From: Burkholderia sp. Bp9143 | GTDB taxonomy: Bacteria > Pseudomonadota > Gammaproteobacteria > Burkholderiales > Burkholderiaceae | Assembly (NCBI RefSeq): GCF_003853645.1 | Contig: NZ_QTPO01000023.1 | Location: 60,148-124,147 of the forward strand | Direction: 5' to 3' | Length of the DNA stretch: 64,000 nt | Shown: one piece after another, positions 54,968 through 63,868 of the stretch | How positions within the stretch are numbered: position 1 is the first letter of the stretch | Layout of the letters: every line of letters starts with the position of its first letter | Made by a program: the position numbers and the translations under genes | The notes under the pieces: model-generated | Databases searched by the model: none | The model's input: the letters and a program-made list of their open reading frames with translations, nothing else | Told to the model about the DNA's origin: nothing

Positions 54968-55897
54968 TCAGTCGCCGGTCGCGGTCGCACTCGTGTCGTT
55001 CAGCGCATCCGCCATCAACTCCCCGAACCATTCGATGAATGCATTGAGCCGCCTTGACCGGTGCCGGCGATGCGGATAGACGGCCGACACGTCCATCGGT
55101 GCGGCCCGATGGCCGGGCATCACCTCGACCAGCGCCCCGCTGTCGAGCAGATGCACGACGTCGAAGCGCGGAATCTGGATCAGCCCCATTCCGGCGATGC
55201 AGCTCGCGATATAGGTTTCGGCGTTGTTGACGATCACGCGGCTCGGTAGCGTCAGCGTGTGCCGCCCGCCGTCCGCGCAGTATTCCCAGCCGAGCTCGCG
55301 GCTGGTCGGCGGCGACGCATAGCCGATCGCCCAGTGCCCGTGCGCGAGCGCATCGGGATGCTCCGGCACGCCGCATTCGCGCAGGTAGTCGGGGCTCGCG
55401 CAGTTGATCAGCGCGAACTGCCCGAGCGGCCGCACGACGAGGCTGCTGTCCGCGAGCCGCCCGACCCGGATCGCGCAGTCGACACCCTCCTGCACGAGAT
55501 CGATCGAGCGGTCCGTCGAGCCGAGCGACAGTTGCAGCTTCGGGTAGCGGCGAAACAGCGACGGCAGCGCGGGCGCGATCACGCGGCGCGCGATCCGGCT
55601 CGGCGCATCGACATTCAGCCGCCCGATCACGTCGCGATCGCGGCGCCGGAACAGCCGGTCGAGCTCGTCGGCTTCCGCGAGCAGGCGCCGGCCGCGCTCG
55701 AGCAGCAGCGCGCCGTCGGCAGTCAGCTGGACCTGCCGCGTCGTGCGGTGCAACAGGCGCGTGCCGAGCGCGGTCTCGAGCTGCTGGACGGCGGCCGACA
55801 CGGTCGCGCGCGGCACGTCGAGCGCATGCGCGGCCTTGATGAAGCTGCCCATCTCGGCAACCTGAAGAAAGATCCTGACCTGGTCCAGCTTGTCCAT
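54968..55897 (-). CDS. LysR-family transcriptional regulator downstream of the second SDR
   Basis: A 309-residue LysR protein of the DmlR/AaeR-like clade. The HTH is DKLDQVRIFLQVAEMGSFIKAAHALDVPRATVSAAVQQLET. The effector domain starts GRLNVDAPSRIARRVIAPALPSLFRRYP, and GVDCAIRVGRLADSSLVVRPLG is typical. It starts at ATG 55897. The SDR at 56077 lies just upstream on the same strand, across a 179-bp gap, and is a candidate target. Confidence 0.92.
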   Translation of the reverse strand: MDKLDQVRIFLQVAEMGSFIKAAHALDVPRATVSAAVQQLETALGTRLLHRTTRQVQLTADGALLLERGRRLLAEADELDRLFRRRDRDVIGRLNVDAPSRIARRVIAPALPSLFRRYPKLQLSLGSTDRSIDLVQEGVDCAIRVGRLADSSLVVRPLGQFALINCASPDYLRECGVPEHPDALAHGHWAIGYASPPTSRELGWEYCADGGRHTLTLPSRVIVNNAETYIASCIAGMGLIQIPRFDVVHLLDSGALVEVMPGHRAAPMDVSAVYPHRRHRSRRLNAFIEWFGELMADALNDTSATATGD

Positions 55898-56076
55898 CGG
55901 CGGGCGGAAAACGTGGGTTCGGACGACCGTCACCGGCAAGCGCCGCGCGCCGCGGCCGATCCCGGCGGCACAGATGGAACGGGCGCGCGGCTTAGTGCCC
56001 GCGCGCCCGCCCATTGTCCATGCAAACGGTCCATTGCGGGTCGCCGCGTGCATGCGGCGACCGCCGGCGCGGACCG

Positions 56077-56850
56077 TTACTTGGTCGTATAGCCGCCGTT
56101 GATCAGAATCGTCTGACCGGTGATCCACCAGCCGTCGGTCACGAGATGACGGATGAACGGCACGACGTCCTCGATGTCGGTGAGACCCGTCTTGCTGAAC
56201 GGCGACAGCGCGGCCGCCGTCTTGTGATACGCGACCGCGTCGGCGCCTTCGGCCGGATAGAAGAACGGCGTGTCCATCGGGCCCGGCCCGACCGCCGTCA
56301 CCGAGATGCCGCGCGCGCCGTATTCCTTCGACGCCGCGCGCGTGAAGTGCTCGACCGGCGCCTTCGATCCTTCGTAGGCCGCATAGAACGGCGTGAACGC
56401 GCCGAGCAGCGACGTCACGAGCGTGACGAGCTTGCCGTGATCCTCGAGGTGCCGCCCGGCTTCCTTGATGAAGAAGAACGCCGACTTGCTGTTCACCGCG
56501 AACATCTCGTCGTATTCGGCCTCGGAGATGTCGGTGATCGGCTTCTTCAGCACCTTGCCGACGGTGTTGATCGCGATGTCGATCTTGCCGAAGCGCTGCT
56601 TCGCGTCGTCGAACAGCTTCTCGACCGCGGCGGCCGTCGTCAGGTCGGCCTGGAACGTCGCGGCTTGCGCGCCGGCCGCGCGCACGGCGGCGGCCGTCTC
56701 TTCCGCCTGCGCCTGCGACGCCGCGCTGTTGTAGTGAATCGCCACCGCCTTCGCGCCATGGCCGGCCAGGTCCCGGGCGATCAGGCCGCCGAGATTCTTG
56801 GCGCCGCCTGCGATCAGGACGACCTTGTCGGCGAGCGTGTGAGTAGCCAC
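56077..56850 (-). CDS. SDR family oxidoreductase
   Basis: A 257-residue SDR. GGAKNLGG at 15-22 is a variant of the usual glycine motif. INTVGK replaces the common NNAG, which sets this subgroup apart. S147 and Y159-x3-K163 (YEGSK) form the active site, and the C-terminus is GQTILINGGYTTK. An AAGGAG-like site precedes the ATG at 56850. The substrate is unknown. Confidence 0.93.
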   Translation of the reverse strand: MATHTLADKVVLIAGGAKNLGGLIARDLAGHGAKAVAIHYNSAASQAQAEETAAAVRAAGAQAATFQADLTTAAAVEKLFDDAKQRFGKIDIAINTVGKVLKKPITDISEAEYDEMFAVNSKSAFFFIKEAGRHLEDHGKLVTLVTSLLGAFTPFYAAYEGSKAPVEHFTRAASKEYGARGISVTAVGPGPMDTPFFYPAEGADAVAYHKTAAALSPFSKTGLTDIEDVVPFIRHLVTDGWWITGQTILINGGYTTK

Positions 56851-57043
56851 GGTTGACTCCTTTTAGCGTTGAATGAAGCTAGGAGTGTAGGTACGCGCGA
56901 CGCGCCGGTCAGCCGGGCATGGCTGGATGGATTATCCAGAAAAACGATCCAATCAAGCATCCGGAATGGTCGGCTGCCCCACCGACGATGGCCGCGAAAT
57001 CCGCTCGATGCGACACGATGCACGACCTGCCGGGCCGCGCGAG

Positions 57044-57544
57044 TCAGCGTGCGTACAGCGCCGCATCGATCTTGCCGAGCAGCCACTGCATGCCGGCCAG
57101 ATGCTGCTGGTCGTGGCTGCACAGGTAATGAACCAGGCCGCGCACGGTCAGCGCGCCGTAGCCTTCGAACTCGCCGGTGCGCGCAAACTGCTCGGGCGTG
57201 AGGCGCGACACGAGGTCGAGCGTGTCGCGCCGCGCGTCGCGAATCGCCGCGAGCACGTCGGACGCGTACGCGGTGTCATAGCGGCGCTCAAACGCGAGCG
57301 CGTCGCCGTCGACCGACACGAGCAGCGGATGATCCTCATCGAGCATCCGCCGCAGCCGCACGTGGTAGCCGTCGGTCTCGATGTCGCGCACGTGGCAAAG
57401 CTGCCCGAGCGGCGAGAAATGCTCGCTCGGGATGCCGCTCCAGTCGTCGGGGACCCAGCGTGCATAGCCGTCCGGCACGGCGGCGAAATGGGCTTCGAGC
57501 TGGCGGGGAAAATCGGCGAGTGCATCGAGCGTCGTCGGATTCAT
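57044..57544 (-). CDS. DinB family protein
   Basis: A 166-residue four-helix-bundle protein of the DinB/YfiT-type metalloenzyme superfamily. Histidines expected to bind metal are seen in LCHVRDIETDGYHVRLRRML (about residues 50-70) and in the late SHDQQHLAGMQWLL. Members include thiol-S-transferases, but most are uncharacterised. The start is the ATG at 57544 (MNPTTLDAL). It is divergent from rsuA. Confidence 0.88.
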   Translation of the reverse strand: MNPTTLDALADFPRQLEAHFAAVPDGYARWVPDDWSGIPSEHFSPLGQLCHVRDIETDGYHVRLRRMLDEDHPLLVSVDGDALAFERRYDTAYASDVLAAIRDARRDTLDLVSRLTPEQFARTGEFEGYGALTVRGLVHYLCSHDQQHLAGMQWLLGKIDAALYAR

Positions 57545-57751
57545 GCGGCAAACTCCGTGTCGGGTGAAGACGGTGGCAGCGCTGGCACGGGCCGGCCGAG
57601 GCCGTGGCACGACTTCACGCTGAAGCCGTACGTCCGTTGCGTGCGATGTCCGTCGGTCGCGAAGAATGAACGCGCGCAGCGCTGCGGCAGCTTACCAGCG
57701 CGGGCGGGTTCGTGCCGGTGCCGGCGCGCCGCTTGATAGAATGCGCGCGCT

Positions 57752-58468
57752 ATGGATCTCGAAAGCATTCTCTACACGCAGGGCTTCGGCTCGCGCCGCC
57801 AGTGCCGCGGCCTGATCGAAACGGGCCGCGTCACCGTCTCGGGCGCGAGCGCGACCGACCCTGACGCATCGTTCGACACCGACGGCCTCGTGTTCACGGT
57901 CGACGACACCGCCTGGCCATTCCACGCCCGCGCGTATCTCGCGCTCAACAAGCCGGCCGGCTACGAGTGTTCGCGCGAGCCGCAACACCACGCGAGCGTG
58001 TTCAGCCTGCTGCCCGCGCCGCTCGTCGCACGCGGCGTGCAGTGCGTCGGCCGCCTCGACCAGGATACGACGGGCCTGCTGCTGCTGTCCGACGACGGCC
58101 AGTTCGTGCACGCGTACACGTCGCCGAAGCGCAAGGTGCCGAAGACCTACGTCGCGACCGTGCGCCACCCGCTCGACGACGCCCAGCTGAACGCGCTGCG
58201 CGCCGGCGTGCAGCTCCACGGCGAGCCGAAGCCGATCGCGGCGGTTGCCGCCGATGCGCGCGACACGCATGCACTCGCGCTGACCGTCCTCGAAGGCAAA
58301 TATCATCAGGTGAAACGCATGGTCGCCGCGGCCAGCAACCGCGTCGAGGCGCTGCACCGCGAAAGCATCGGCGGCTTCACGCTGCCGGACGACCTGGCGC
58401 CGGGCGCGTGGCGCTGGCTCGGGGAAGACGACCTTTCAGCACTGCGCCATTCCGTCAAAACCCTGTAA
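57752..58468 (+). CDS. rsuA: 16S rRNA pseudouridine(516) synthase-like protein (RsuA family)
   Basis: A 238-residue pseudouridine synthase. An S4-like domain occupies about 1-55 (ILYTQGFGSRRQCRGLIETG). The catalytic aspartate is D103 in VGRLDQDTTGLLL. PKTYVATV and EGKYHQVKRM complete the RsuA/RluB/E/F pattern. The small S4 domain and overall length favour RsuA. A TAGAAT at 57737-57742 lies only 10 bp from the ATG, so the mRNA leader would be very short. Confidence 0.93.
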   Translation: MDLESILYTQGFGSRRQCRGLIETGRVTVSGASATDPDASFDTDGLVFTVDDTAWPFHARAYLALNKPAGYECSREPQHHASVFSLLPAPLVARGVQCVGRLDQDTTGLLLLSDDGQFVHAYTSPKRKVPKTYVATVRHPLDDAQLNALRAGVQLHGEPKPIAAVAADARDTHALALTVLEGKYHQVKRMVAAASNRVEALHRESIGGFTLPDDLAPGAWRWLGEDDLSALRHSVKTL

Positions 58469-58573
58469 GGGAAAATCCGCACGACCGTTCGGAGCCCGGC
58501 CGCGTCGCGGCCGCACGATCCCCCGCTATACTGAAATCACAAGCTGTACGAGCAGCGATGCAGGGGAGACATC

Positions 58574-58762
58574 ATGAACATCAACCATTCTTTCGAACTG
58601 TCGTACGTGACGATTGCGTTCGCGGTCGTGGGCGCGATTGTGATCGGCGGGCTGCTGGCCACGATGCACATGAAGCACAAATATCATCCAAACCTGATCG
58701 GCGCGCTGATCGGCGCGTTGCTGTGCTTCCTGCTGATCGAGGCGCTACCGGCGCTGACCTGA
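58574..58762 (+). CDS. Small two-span membrane protein of unknown function
   Basis: A 62-residue protein with hydrophobic spans at about 11-30 (YVTIAFAVVGAIVIGGLLAT) and 40-60 (LIGALIGALLCFLLIEALPA), joined by a basic loop MHMKHKYHPN. GGGGAGA precedes the ATG, and a TATACT at 58527-58532 may be the -10. Its 3' end overlaps that of the convergent epimerase-like gene by 18 bp. No family was recognised. Confidence 0.75.
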   Translation: MNINHSFELSYVTIAFAVVGAIVIGGLLATMHMKHKYHPNLIGALIGALLCFLLIEALPALT

Positions 58763-59782
58763 CGCGCCGCGGGGCGCGAGCGTTTGAAGGAATTCGTCTA
58801 CGGTCGGATAGCGCAACGTCACGCACAATTCGATCTTGAGCCGGGCATTGGACAGGCGCCGCGACTCGCGCATGAACGACAGGAGCGCCGGCTCAAGCTG
58901 ATGCTCGGCGTCCGCGCGACTGATCCGCGGCGGCGGCGGCAGGCCGAACACCTGCGCGACCCGTTCGAAATACTCTCCCATCCGCAGTTCGCTGTCGTCC
59001 GACGCGTGCACGGCGCGCGCCGGCTTGCCGCGCACGGCCGCGCGACGCAGGATCGCCGCGAGATCGTCCGCGTGGATGTGGTTCGTGTAGACGTCGTCGG
59101 CCGCGTCGAGCGCCGGCGTGCCGCGCTCGAGACGCGCGAGCGGCAGCCGGTTCGCCGCGTAGATGCCGGGGATGCGCACGATGCGCGCGGACAGCACGCC
59201 GCGCACCGTCGCCGCCCGCAGCTGCCGCTCGGCCGACACGCGCCGGAACGCGCGCGGATTCGCGGGGCGCAGCGGCTGTGTTTCGTCGATTCGCGCCCCG
59301 CCGCAATCGCCGTAAACACCCGTCGTGCTGGCATAGACGAGCGTCGGCGCGCGAAGGGCGTCGGGTACAATACGCGCTGCCCGCCCCGGCACGCCGGCCT
59401 GTCGGGTTGCGGCACGCAGCGTGCGGAGCCGGCCGACCGACGACATCGGCGGCACGGATGGCCGCCGTGCGGGCACGGACAATGCGGCGATCAGCGCACG
59501 CGTGCGGCGATCGTCGCGGCCGTCGGATTGCGGCGGCGCGAGATGCAGGATCGTGCGGGCGAGTCCCGCAATACGTCCGAGCGTCGCCCGGCGATCGAGG
59601 TCGCCGACGATCGGCGTCACGCCTGCGGCGCGCAATTCGTCGCAGCGGCCCGGATGGCTCGTCAGCGCGACGATGCGCAGGTTGCGGCGCGCGGCACGCC
59701 ATTGCGCGACGCAGCGCAAGCCGACGTCGCCGCAGCCGACGATCAGGGCGCGCGGCCGGCGCAGGATTCGAGTCGCGATCAT
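58745..59782 (-). CDS. NAD-dependent epimerase/dehydratase-like (extended SDR, YeeZ-like) protein
   Basis: A 345-residue Rossmann protein. The nucleotide motif is GCGDVGLRC at 16-24, VALTSHPGRCDELRAAGVTPIVGDLDRR follows, and VYASTTGVYGDCGG sits at the usual catalytic region. RIPGIYAANRLPLARL is typical of this atypical SDR group, which often lacks the full YxxxK site. The function is unknown. It starts at ATG 59782 and is divergent from the flavoprotein gene. Confidence 0.87.
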   Translation of the reverse strand: MIATRILRRPRALIVGCGDVGLRCVAQWRAARRNLRIVALTSHPGRCDELRAAGVTPIVGDLDRRATLGRIAGLARTILHLAPPQSDGRDDRRTRALIAALSVPARRPSVPPMSSVGRLRTLRAATRQAGVPGRAARIVPDALRAPTLVYASTTGVYGDCGGARIDETQPLRPANPRAFRRVSAERQLRAATVRGVLSARIVRIPGIYAANRLPLARLERGTPALDAADDVYTNHIHADDLAAILRRAAVRGKPARAVHASDDSELRMGEYFERVAQVFGLPPPPRISRADAEHQLEPALLSFMRESRRLSNARLKIELCVTLRYPTVDEFLQTLAPRGASGQRR

Positions 59783-59888
59783 GTTGGTTGCGAAGTCAGT
59801 AGCCACCGTTGCGCGGCGCGCAACGGGTTTGCATTGTAGCTGCCGTGCGCGACATGCACGGTCCCCACATTTTGTTCTATTTGGTTCT

Positions 59889-60920
59889 ATGGCATTCAAC
59901 GTTACTCTCAAGCAAAGCGGCCGGCAGTTCCAGGTCGAATCGGACGAAACCGTGCTGGCGGCGGCGCTGCGCCAGAACGTCCATCTGCCGTACGGGTGCA
60001 AGAACGGCGCGTGCGGCTCCTGCAAGGGCCAGATCGTGTCGGGCCAGATCGAACAGGGCCCGCACGCCGCGTCGGCACTGTCCAACGACGAGCGCACGCG
60101 CGGCCTCGCGCTGCTGTGCTGCTCGAAAGCGCAATGCGACCTCGAGATCGACGTGCGTGAAATCGCCGGCGTCGACGGTGTGCAGGTGAAGAAGCTGCCG
60201 TGCCGGATCGCGGCGCTCGAGCGCCGCGCCGACGACGTGATGGTCGTGAAGCTGCAGCTGCCGGCCAACGAGCGCCTGCAGTACCTCGCGGGCCAGTACG
60301 TCGAATTCATCCTGAAGGATGGCTCGCGCCGCAGCTACTCGATGGCGAACGCACCGCACGAGGAAGGCCCGATCGAGCTGCATATCCGCCACATGCCGGG
60401 CGGCAAGTTCACCGACCATGTGTTCGGCGCGATGAAGGAGCGCGACATCCTGCGCTTCGAAGGCCCGCTCGGCACGTTCTTCCTGCGCGAGGATTCCGAC
60501 AAGCCGATCGTGCTGCTCGCATCGGGCACCGGCTTCGCGCCGATCAAGGCGATCATCGAGCACATCAGGCATTCGGGCATCACGCGCCCGATGACGCTCT
60601 ACTGGGGCGCGCGCCGCAAGAAGGACATCTACCTCGGCGAGCTCGCCGAGCAATGGGCGCGCGAGATCCCGAACTTCAAGTACGTGCCGGTGCTGTCCGA
60701 GCCGGACGACGCCGACCAGTGGACCGGCCGCACCGGCTTCGTCCATCGCGCGGTCATCGAGGACCTGCCCGATCTGTCGGGTCACCAGGTGTACGCCTGC
60801 GGCGCACCGGTGATGGTCGAATCCGCGCAGCGCGACTTCACGCAGCACCACGCGCTGCCGGCCGACGAGTTCTACGCGGACTCGTTCACGAGCGCCGCCG
60901 ATCTCGCGCATCCGGTCTGA
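59889..60920 (+). CDS. Ferredoxin-NAD(P)H reductase-like flavoprotein (CDP-6-deoxy-glucoseen reductase family)
   Basis: A 343-residue electron-transfer protein. The plant-type [2Fe-2S] domain has C37, C42, C45 and C77 (GCKNGACGSCKG and LLCCSK). The FAD-binding domain has RSYSMANAP. The NAD(P)H domain has LLASGTGFAPIKAII and ends YACGAPVMVESAQ. Databases often call this type AscD/RfbI. In beta-proteobacteria the true partner is usually unknown, since no deoxysugar genes are near. It is probably a general NAD(P)H-dependent electron donor. Confidence 0.9.
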   Translation: MAFNVTLKQSGRQFQVESDETVLAAALRQNVHLPYGCKNGACGSCKGQIVSGQIEQGPHAASALSNDERTRGLALLCCSKAQCDLEIDVREIAGVDGVQVKKLPCRIAALERRADDVMVVKLQLPANERLQYLAGQYVEFILKDGSRRSYSMANAPHEEGPIELHIRHMPGGKFTDHVFGAMKERDILRFEGPLGTFFLREDSDKPIVLLASGTGFAPIKAIIEHIRHSGITRPMTLYWGARRKKDIYLGELAEQWAREIPNFKYVPVLSEPDDADQWTGRTGFVHRAVIEDLPDLSGHQVYACGAPVMVESAQRDFTQHHALPADEFYADSFTSAADLAHPV

Positions 60921-60983
60921 GCACCGGGCGCGCCCGCGCCCCCCGCTGCGCGCCGCCGTGTCACATCCGTGGCATCGCGGCGG

Positions 60984-61013
60984 TTTACAGTGGGGCGCGG
61001 GATGCCTTATGCT
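60984..61013 (+). promoter_or_regulatory. Sigma70-like promoter upstream of the ArgD-like gene
   Basis: TTTACA (60984-60989) and TATGCT (61008-61013) are 18 bp apart. Transcription would begin near 61020, about 195 bp before the aminotransferase start and at the first base of an Arg-rich mini-ORF. Confidence 0.6.
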
Positions 61014-61020
61014 TGCGCAC

Positions 61021-61104
61021 ATGAACCGCTTCCTGTCCGCTCTCCGACGTCGCCGCTCGCCGCTCCGCCCGGATGCCGCCGGCTCGTCACGGACTCGCGC
61101 GTAA
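61021..61104 (+). CDS. Possible Arg-rich 27-residue leader peptide
   Basis: An ATG right at the predicted transcript start opens a 27-codon frame ending in [23 protein letters not shown], then GSSRTRA. Eight of 27 codons are arginine, four in a row (residues 9-12). No ribosome-binding site can precede it if the transcript starts at 61020, so it would be leaderless. It is followed by a terminator hairpin and then the ArgD-like gene, the layout of an attenuator. High GC makes chance Arg codons common, so this is tentative. Confidence 0.3.
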   Translation: MNRFLSALRRRRSPLRPDAAGSSRTRA

Positions 61105-61148
61105 CCCTCCTCCGCTTCACCGGTTACGCACAAGCTGTTCGACCCACC

Positions 61149-61173
61149 AGCCACGGCCTTCCGTGGCTTTTTT
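61149..61173 (+). terminator. Terminator/attenuator hairpin in the leader of the ArgD-like gene
   Basis: A perfect 8-bp stem (AGCCACGG / CCGTGGCT) with a 4-nt loop is followed by TTTTTT. It ends only 42 bp before the aminotransferase ATG, downstream of the promoter at 60984. Confidence 0.75.
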
Positions 61174-61214
61174 ATTGCCCGTTTCCCTTTCAACGCCCGC
61201 TGGAGTCTGCTGCC

Positions 61215-62399
61215 ATGCCCCTGAACGATTACCCGATCGACTCGCTGATGTACATTACGAACCGCCCCGACATCGTGTTTACGCACGGCAAGGGTTCGTG
61301 GCTCTACGATCACACGGGCAAGCGCTATCTGGACTTCATTCAGGGCTGGGCCGTCAACAGCCTCGGCCACTGCAACGACGGCATCGTCGAAGCGCTGAAG
61401 ACGCAGGCCGAGAAGCTGCTGAACCCGTCGCCCGCGTTCTACAACGAACCGATGGCGAAGCTCGCGGACCTGCTCACGCAGCACAGCGTGTTCGACAAGG
61501 TGTTCTTCACGAACAGCGGCGCGGAAGCGAACGAAGGCGCGATCAAGCTCGCGCGCAAGTGGGGCCGCAAGTTCAAGAACGGCGCATACGAGATCATCAC
61601 GTTCGACCACAGCTTCCACGGCCGCACGCTCGCGACGATGTCGGCCAGCGGCAAGCCGGGCTGGGACACGATCTACGCACCGCAGGTGCCGGGCTTCCCG
61701 AAGGCCGAGCTGAACGACATCAACTCGGTCGAAAAGCTGATCACCGACAAGACCGTCGCGGTGATGCTCGAGCCGATCCAGGGCGAAGGCGGCGTGATTC
61801 CGGCGACGCGTGAATTCATGCAGGCGCTGCGCGCGCTGACGAAGCAGCACAACCTGCTGCTGATCGTCGATGAGGTGCAGAGCGGCTGCGGGCGCGCCGG
61901 CACGCTGTTCGCATACGAGCTGTCCGGCATCGAGCCGGACATCATGACGCTCGCGAAAGGCATCGGCGGCGGCGTGCCGCTCGGCGCGCTGCTGTCGAAA
62001 GCCGACGTCGCGGTGTTCGAGGCCGGCGACCAGGGCGGCACGTACAACGGCAACCCGCTGATGACGGCGGCCGGCTATTCTGTGATCTCGCAGCTCGTCG
62101 CGCCGGGCTTCCTCGAAGGCGTGCGCGCGCGCAGCGAATACCTGAAGCGCAAGCTGCTCGAGCTGTCGGAGGAGCGCGGCTTCGAGGGTGAACGCGGCGA
62201 AGGCCTGCTGCGTGCGCTGCTGCTCGGCAAGGACATCGGTCCGCAGATCGTCGAGAAGGCGCGCGACATGCAACCCGACGGCCTGCTGCTGAACGCGGCG
62301 CGCCCGAACCTGCTGCGCTTCATGCCCGCGCTGAACGTCACGACCGAGGAAATCGACCAGATGATGGCGATGCTGCGGTCGATCCTCGACACGCTGTAA
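61215..62399 (+). CDS. argD: Class III aminotransferase, acetylornithine aminotransferase-like (ArgD family)
   Basis: A 394-residue PLP enzyme. [20 protein letters not shown] (98-117) and [18 protein letters not shown] are the class III motifs. [13 protein letters not shown] contains the ring-nitrogen aspartate, and the Schiff-base lysine is K248 in [15 protein letters not shown]. It fits acetylornithine (or succinylornithine) aminotransferase of arginine metabolism. 4-aminobutyrate and similar substrates remain possible. GGAG precedes the ATG. The GNAT gene follows 13 bp later. The leader carries a promoter and a terminator-like hairpin. Confidence 0.88.
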   Translation: MPLNDYPIDSLMYITNRPDIVFTHGKGSWLYDHTGKRYLDFIQGWAVNSLGHCNDGIVEALKTQAEKLLNPSPAFYNEPMAKLADLLTQHSVFDKVFFTNSGAEANEGAIKLARKWGRKFKNGAYEIITFDHSFHGRTLATMSASGKPGWDTIYAPQVPGFPKAELNDINSVEKLITDKTVAVMLEPIQGEGGVIPATREFMQALRALTKQHNLLLIVDEVQSGCGRAGTLFAYELSGIEPDIMTLAKGIGGGVPLGALLSKADVAVFEAGDQGGTYNGNPLMTAAGYSVISQLVAPGFLEGVRARSEYLKRKLLELSEERGFEGERGEGLLRALLLGKDIGPQIVEKARDMQPDGLLLNAARPNLLRFMPALNVTTEEIDQMMAMLRSILDTL

Positions 62400-62412
62400 G
62401 GAGACCGCCGCG

Positions 62413-62868
62413 ATGGATGCCGCCGCCGATGCTGTCGCTATCCGCCCGTTCGAACGCACCGACACCGATGCCGTGCTCGCGGTATGGCGTGACGCGTTCC
62501 CGCAGTACGACGAAGCCGGCGCGCCGCCGCACCGCGATCCGCTGCGATCGATCGAGCTGAAGCTCGCGACACAGCCGGAACTGTTCTTCGTCGCGACCAG
62601 CGGCGCGCGGGTCGTCGGCACGCTGATGGCGGGTTTCGACGGACATCGCGGCTGGCTCTATTCGTTCGGCGTGTCGAACGACGCGCGGCGACTCGGCATC
62701 GGCCGCGCGCTGATCGCGCATGCGGAACGCGCGCTCGTCGCGCGCGGCTGCCTGAAGATCAATCTGCAGGTGCTGCCCGGCAACGACGAGGCGTGCCGCT
62801 TCTACGCGGCGCTCGGCTATCGCGTCGAGGAACGCATCTCGTTCGGCAAGACACTGCCGGCCGCGTAA
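62413..62868 (+). CDS. GNAT family N-acetyltransferase
   Basis: A 151-residue acetyltransferase. Motif A for acetyl-CoA is DARRLGIGRALIAHAE (about 90-105), and NLQVLPGNDEACRFYAALGYRVEERISFGK closes the fold. The YpeA-like overall form gives no clear substrate. It follows the ArgD-like gene by 13 bp behind a GGAG site, so the two form an operon. This hints at acetylated amino acid metabolism without proving it. Confidence 0.9.
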   Translation: MDAAADAVAIRPFERTDTDAVLAVWRDAFPQYDEAGAPPHRDPLRSIELKLATQPELFFVATSGARVVGTLMAGFDGHRGWLYSFGVSNDARRLGIGRALIAHAERALVARGCLKINLQVLPGNDEACRFYAALGYRVEERISFGKTLPAA

Positions 62869-62889
62869 CGCCGCCGGCAGTCGCCACCC

Positions 62890-63561
62890 TCAGCGCGTGA
62901 TCGGCCCCGCGTCCGGCAGCGGATTGCCGAGCGCGTCGGTCGGCACGGCCTGCTGCTCGAACGCCGCGAAATATGCGGCCCATTGCGACTCGCTCACGCG
63001 CACGATCAGCGCGCCGTCCTGCCACACGTCGTTGTGATCGTTGTGGTCGTCGCCGGGGCGATGCAGGTAGTTCGAGCCCGTCGAACCCTGGTTCATGTGC
63101 GTGTCGTGAATGCCGTCGCCTTCCGAATACGTGCGGCCGAACACGACCACGTCGAGCCCCTGCGACTGCGCGGCATTGACGAGCCGCAGCAGAGACGGAA
63201 TCGGCTCCGCGTTCTCGGTGCCGTCCATCACCGCGCTTGCGCGCCACGCGCCCGTCTCGTTCAGGATGTCGCTGCGCAGATAGTCGAGCGCCGGCAGCGC
63301 GGCTTGCCCGGTGAGATCCGTATAGCCTTCAGCCGCGGCCGCGAGCGTCGCCGTGACCGGGTGATGGAAATCGTAGACGAGCTTGTAGTTCAGCAGGTCG
63401 TCCGCGTCATTGGTGCCGACGTTGATCGCGACGTCCCAGTCTCCGGTCGGCAACGCGAGCGTCAGGTGGATGTGATACTGGATCTCGCTGCCGTGCGGCG
63501 AGCCCTTCAGCCTCGCCACCGACGTCACCTTCGCCTTCACGAAACCGTAGTCCAGACTCAT
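62890..63561 (-). CDS. DUF2278 family protein (YukJ-like)
   Basis: A 223-residue protein of unknown function. LDYGFVKAKVTSVARLKGS starts the family domain. HYHIHLTL-like pattern (EIQYHIHLTL), NVGTNDADDLLNYKLVYDFHHP and a His/Asp-rich YLHRPGDDHNDHNDVWQDGAL region follow, which could bind metal. It stands alone, converging on the GNAT gene, with a short tandem repeat upstream. Confidence 0.88.
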   Translation of the reverse strand: MSLDYGFVKAKVTSVARLKGSPHGSEIQYHIHLTLALPTGDWDVAINVGTNDADDLLNYKLVYDFHHPVTATLAAAAEGYTDLTGQAALPALDYLRSDILNETGAWRASAVMDGTENAEPIPSLLRLVNAAQSQGLDVVVFGRTYSEGDGIHDTHMNQGSTGSNYLHRPGDDHNDHNDVWQDGALIVRVSESQWAAYFAAFEQQAVPTDALGNPLPDAGPITR

Positions 63562-63616
63562 GCGTGCCCTCCGTGTCCCGATGGATCGACCATGCTACGC
63601 AGCCCGCGTGTCGGTT

Positions 63617-63672
63617 TGCGGACGGCCGGTAGCGGACGGCCGGTAGCGGACGGCCGGTTGCGGACGGCCGGT
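63617..63672. repeat. Tandem repeat, four copies of a 14-bp unit
   Basis: The unit (A/T)GCGGACGGCCGGT is repeated four times with only the first base varying (T, A, A, T). It lies 56 bp upstream of the DUF2278 start codon. Confidence 0.9.
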
Positions 63673-63773
63673 TCGAATGACCTGTCACCGCGTCCAGCGT
63701 CTCATGGTCAGCGTCACTGTCGAATGAATGGAGTCGCATCCACGCGCACAGTTCGTCGCCGGGCGCGCCGCGC

Positions 63774-63812
63774 AAAAAAAAAGCTGTCACGGTATCCCGT
63801 GACAGCTTTTCG
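63774..63812 (-). terminator. Intrinsic terminator after livF
   Basis: A 12-bp stem (AAGCTGTCACGG / CCGTGACAGCTT) is followed on the - strand by about ten T residues, 57 bp after the livF stop. The other strand has a shorter T run. Confidence 0.88.
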
Positions 63813-63868
63813 AAAGCCCTTGCGCGGCACGCCGGCATCCGCCACCGCGCCGCACCGGCCCCGCTCGT

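Noticed and set aside
55981..56008. GC hairpin GGGCGCGCGG / CCCGCGCGCCC between an SDR and a LysR gene
   Set aside because: There is no T run on either strand, and such GC hairpins are frequent by chance here, so it is not called a terminator.
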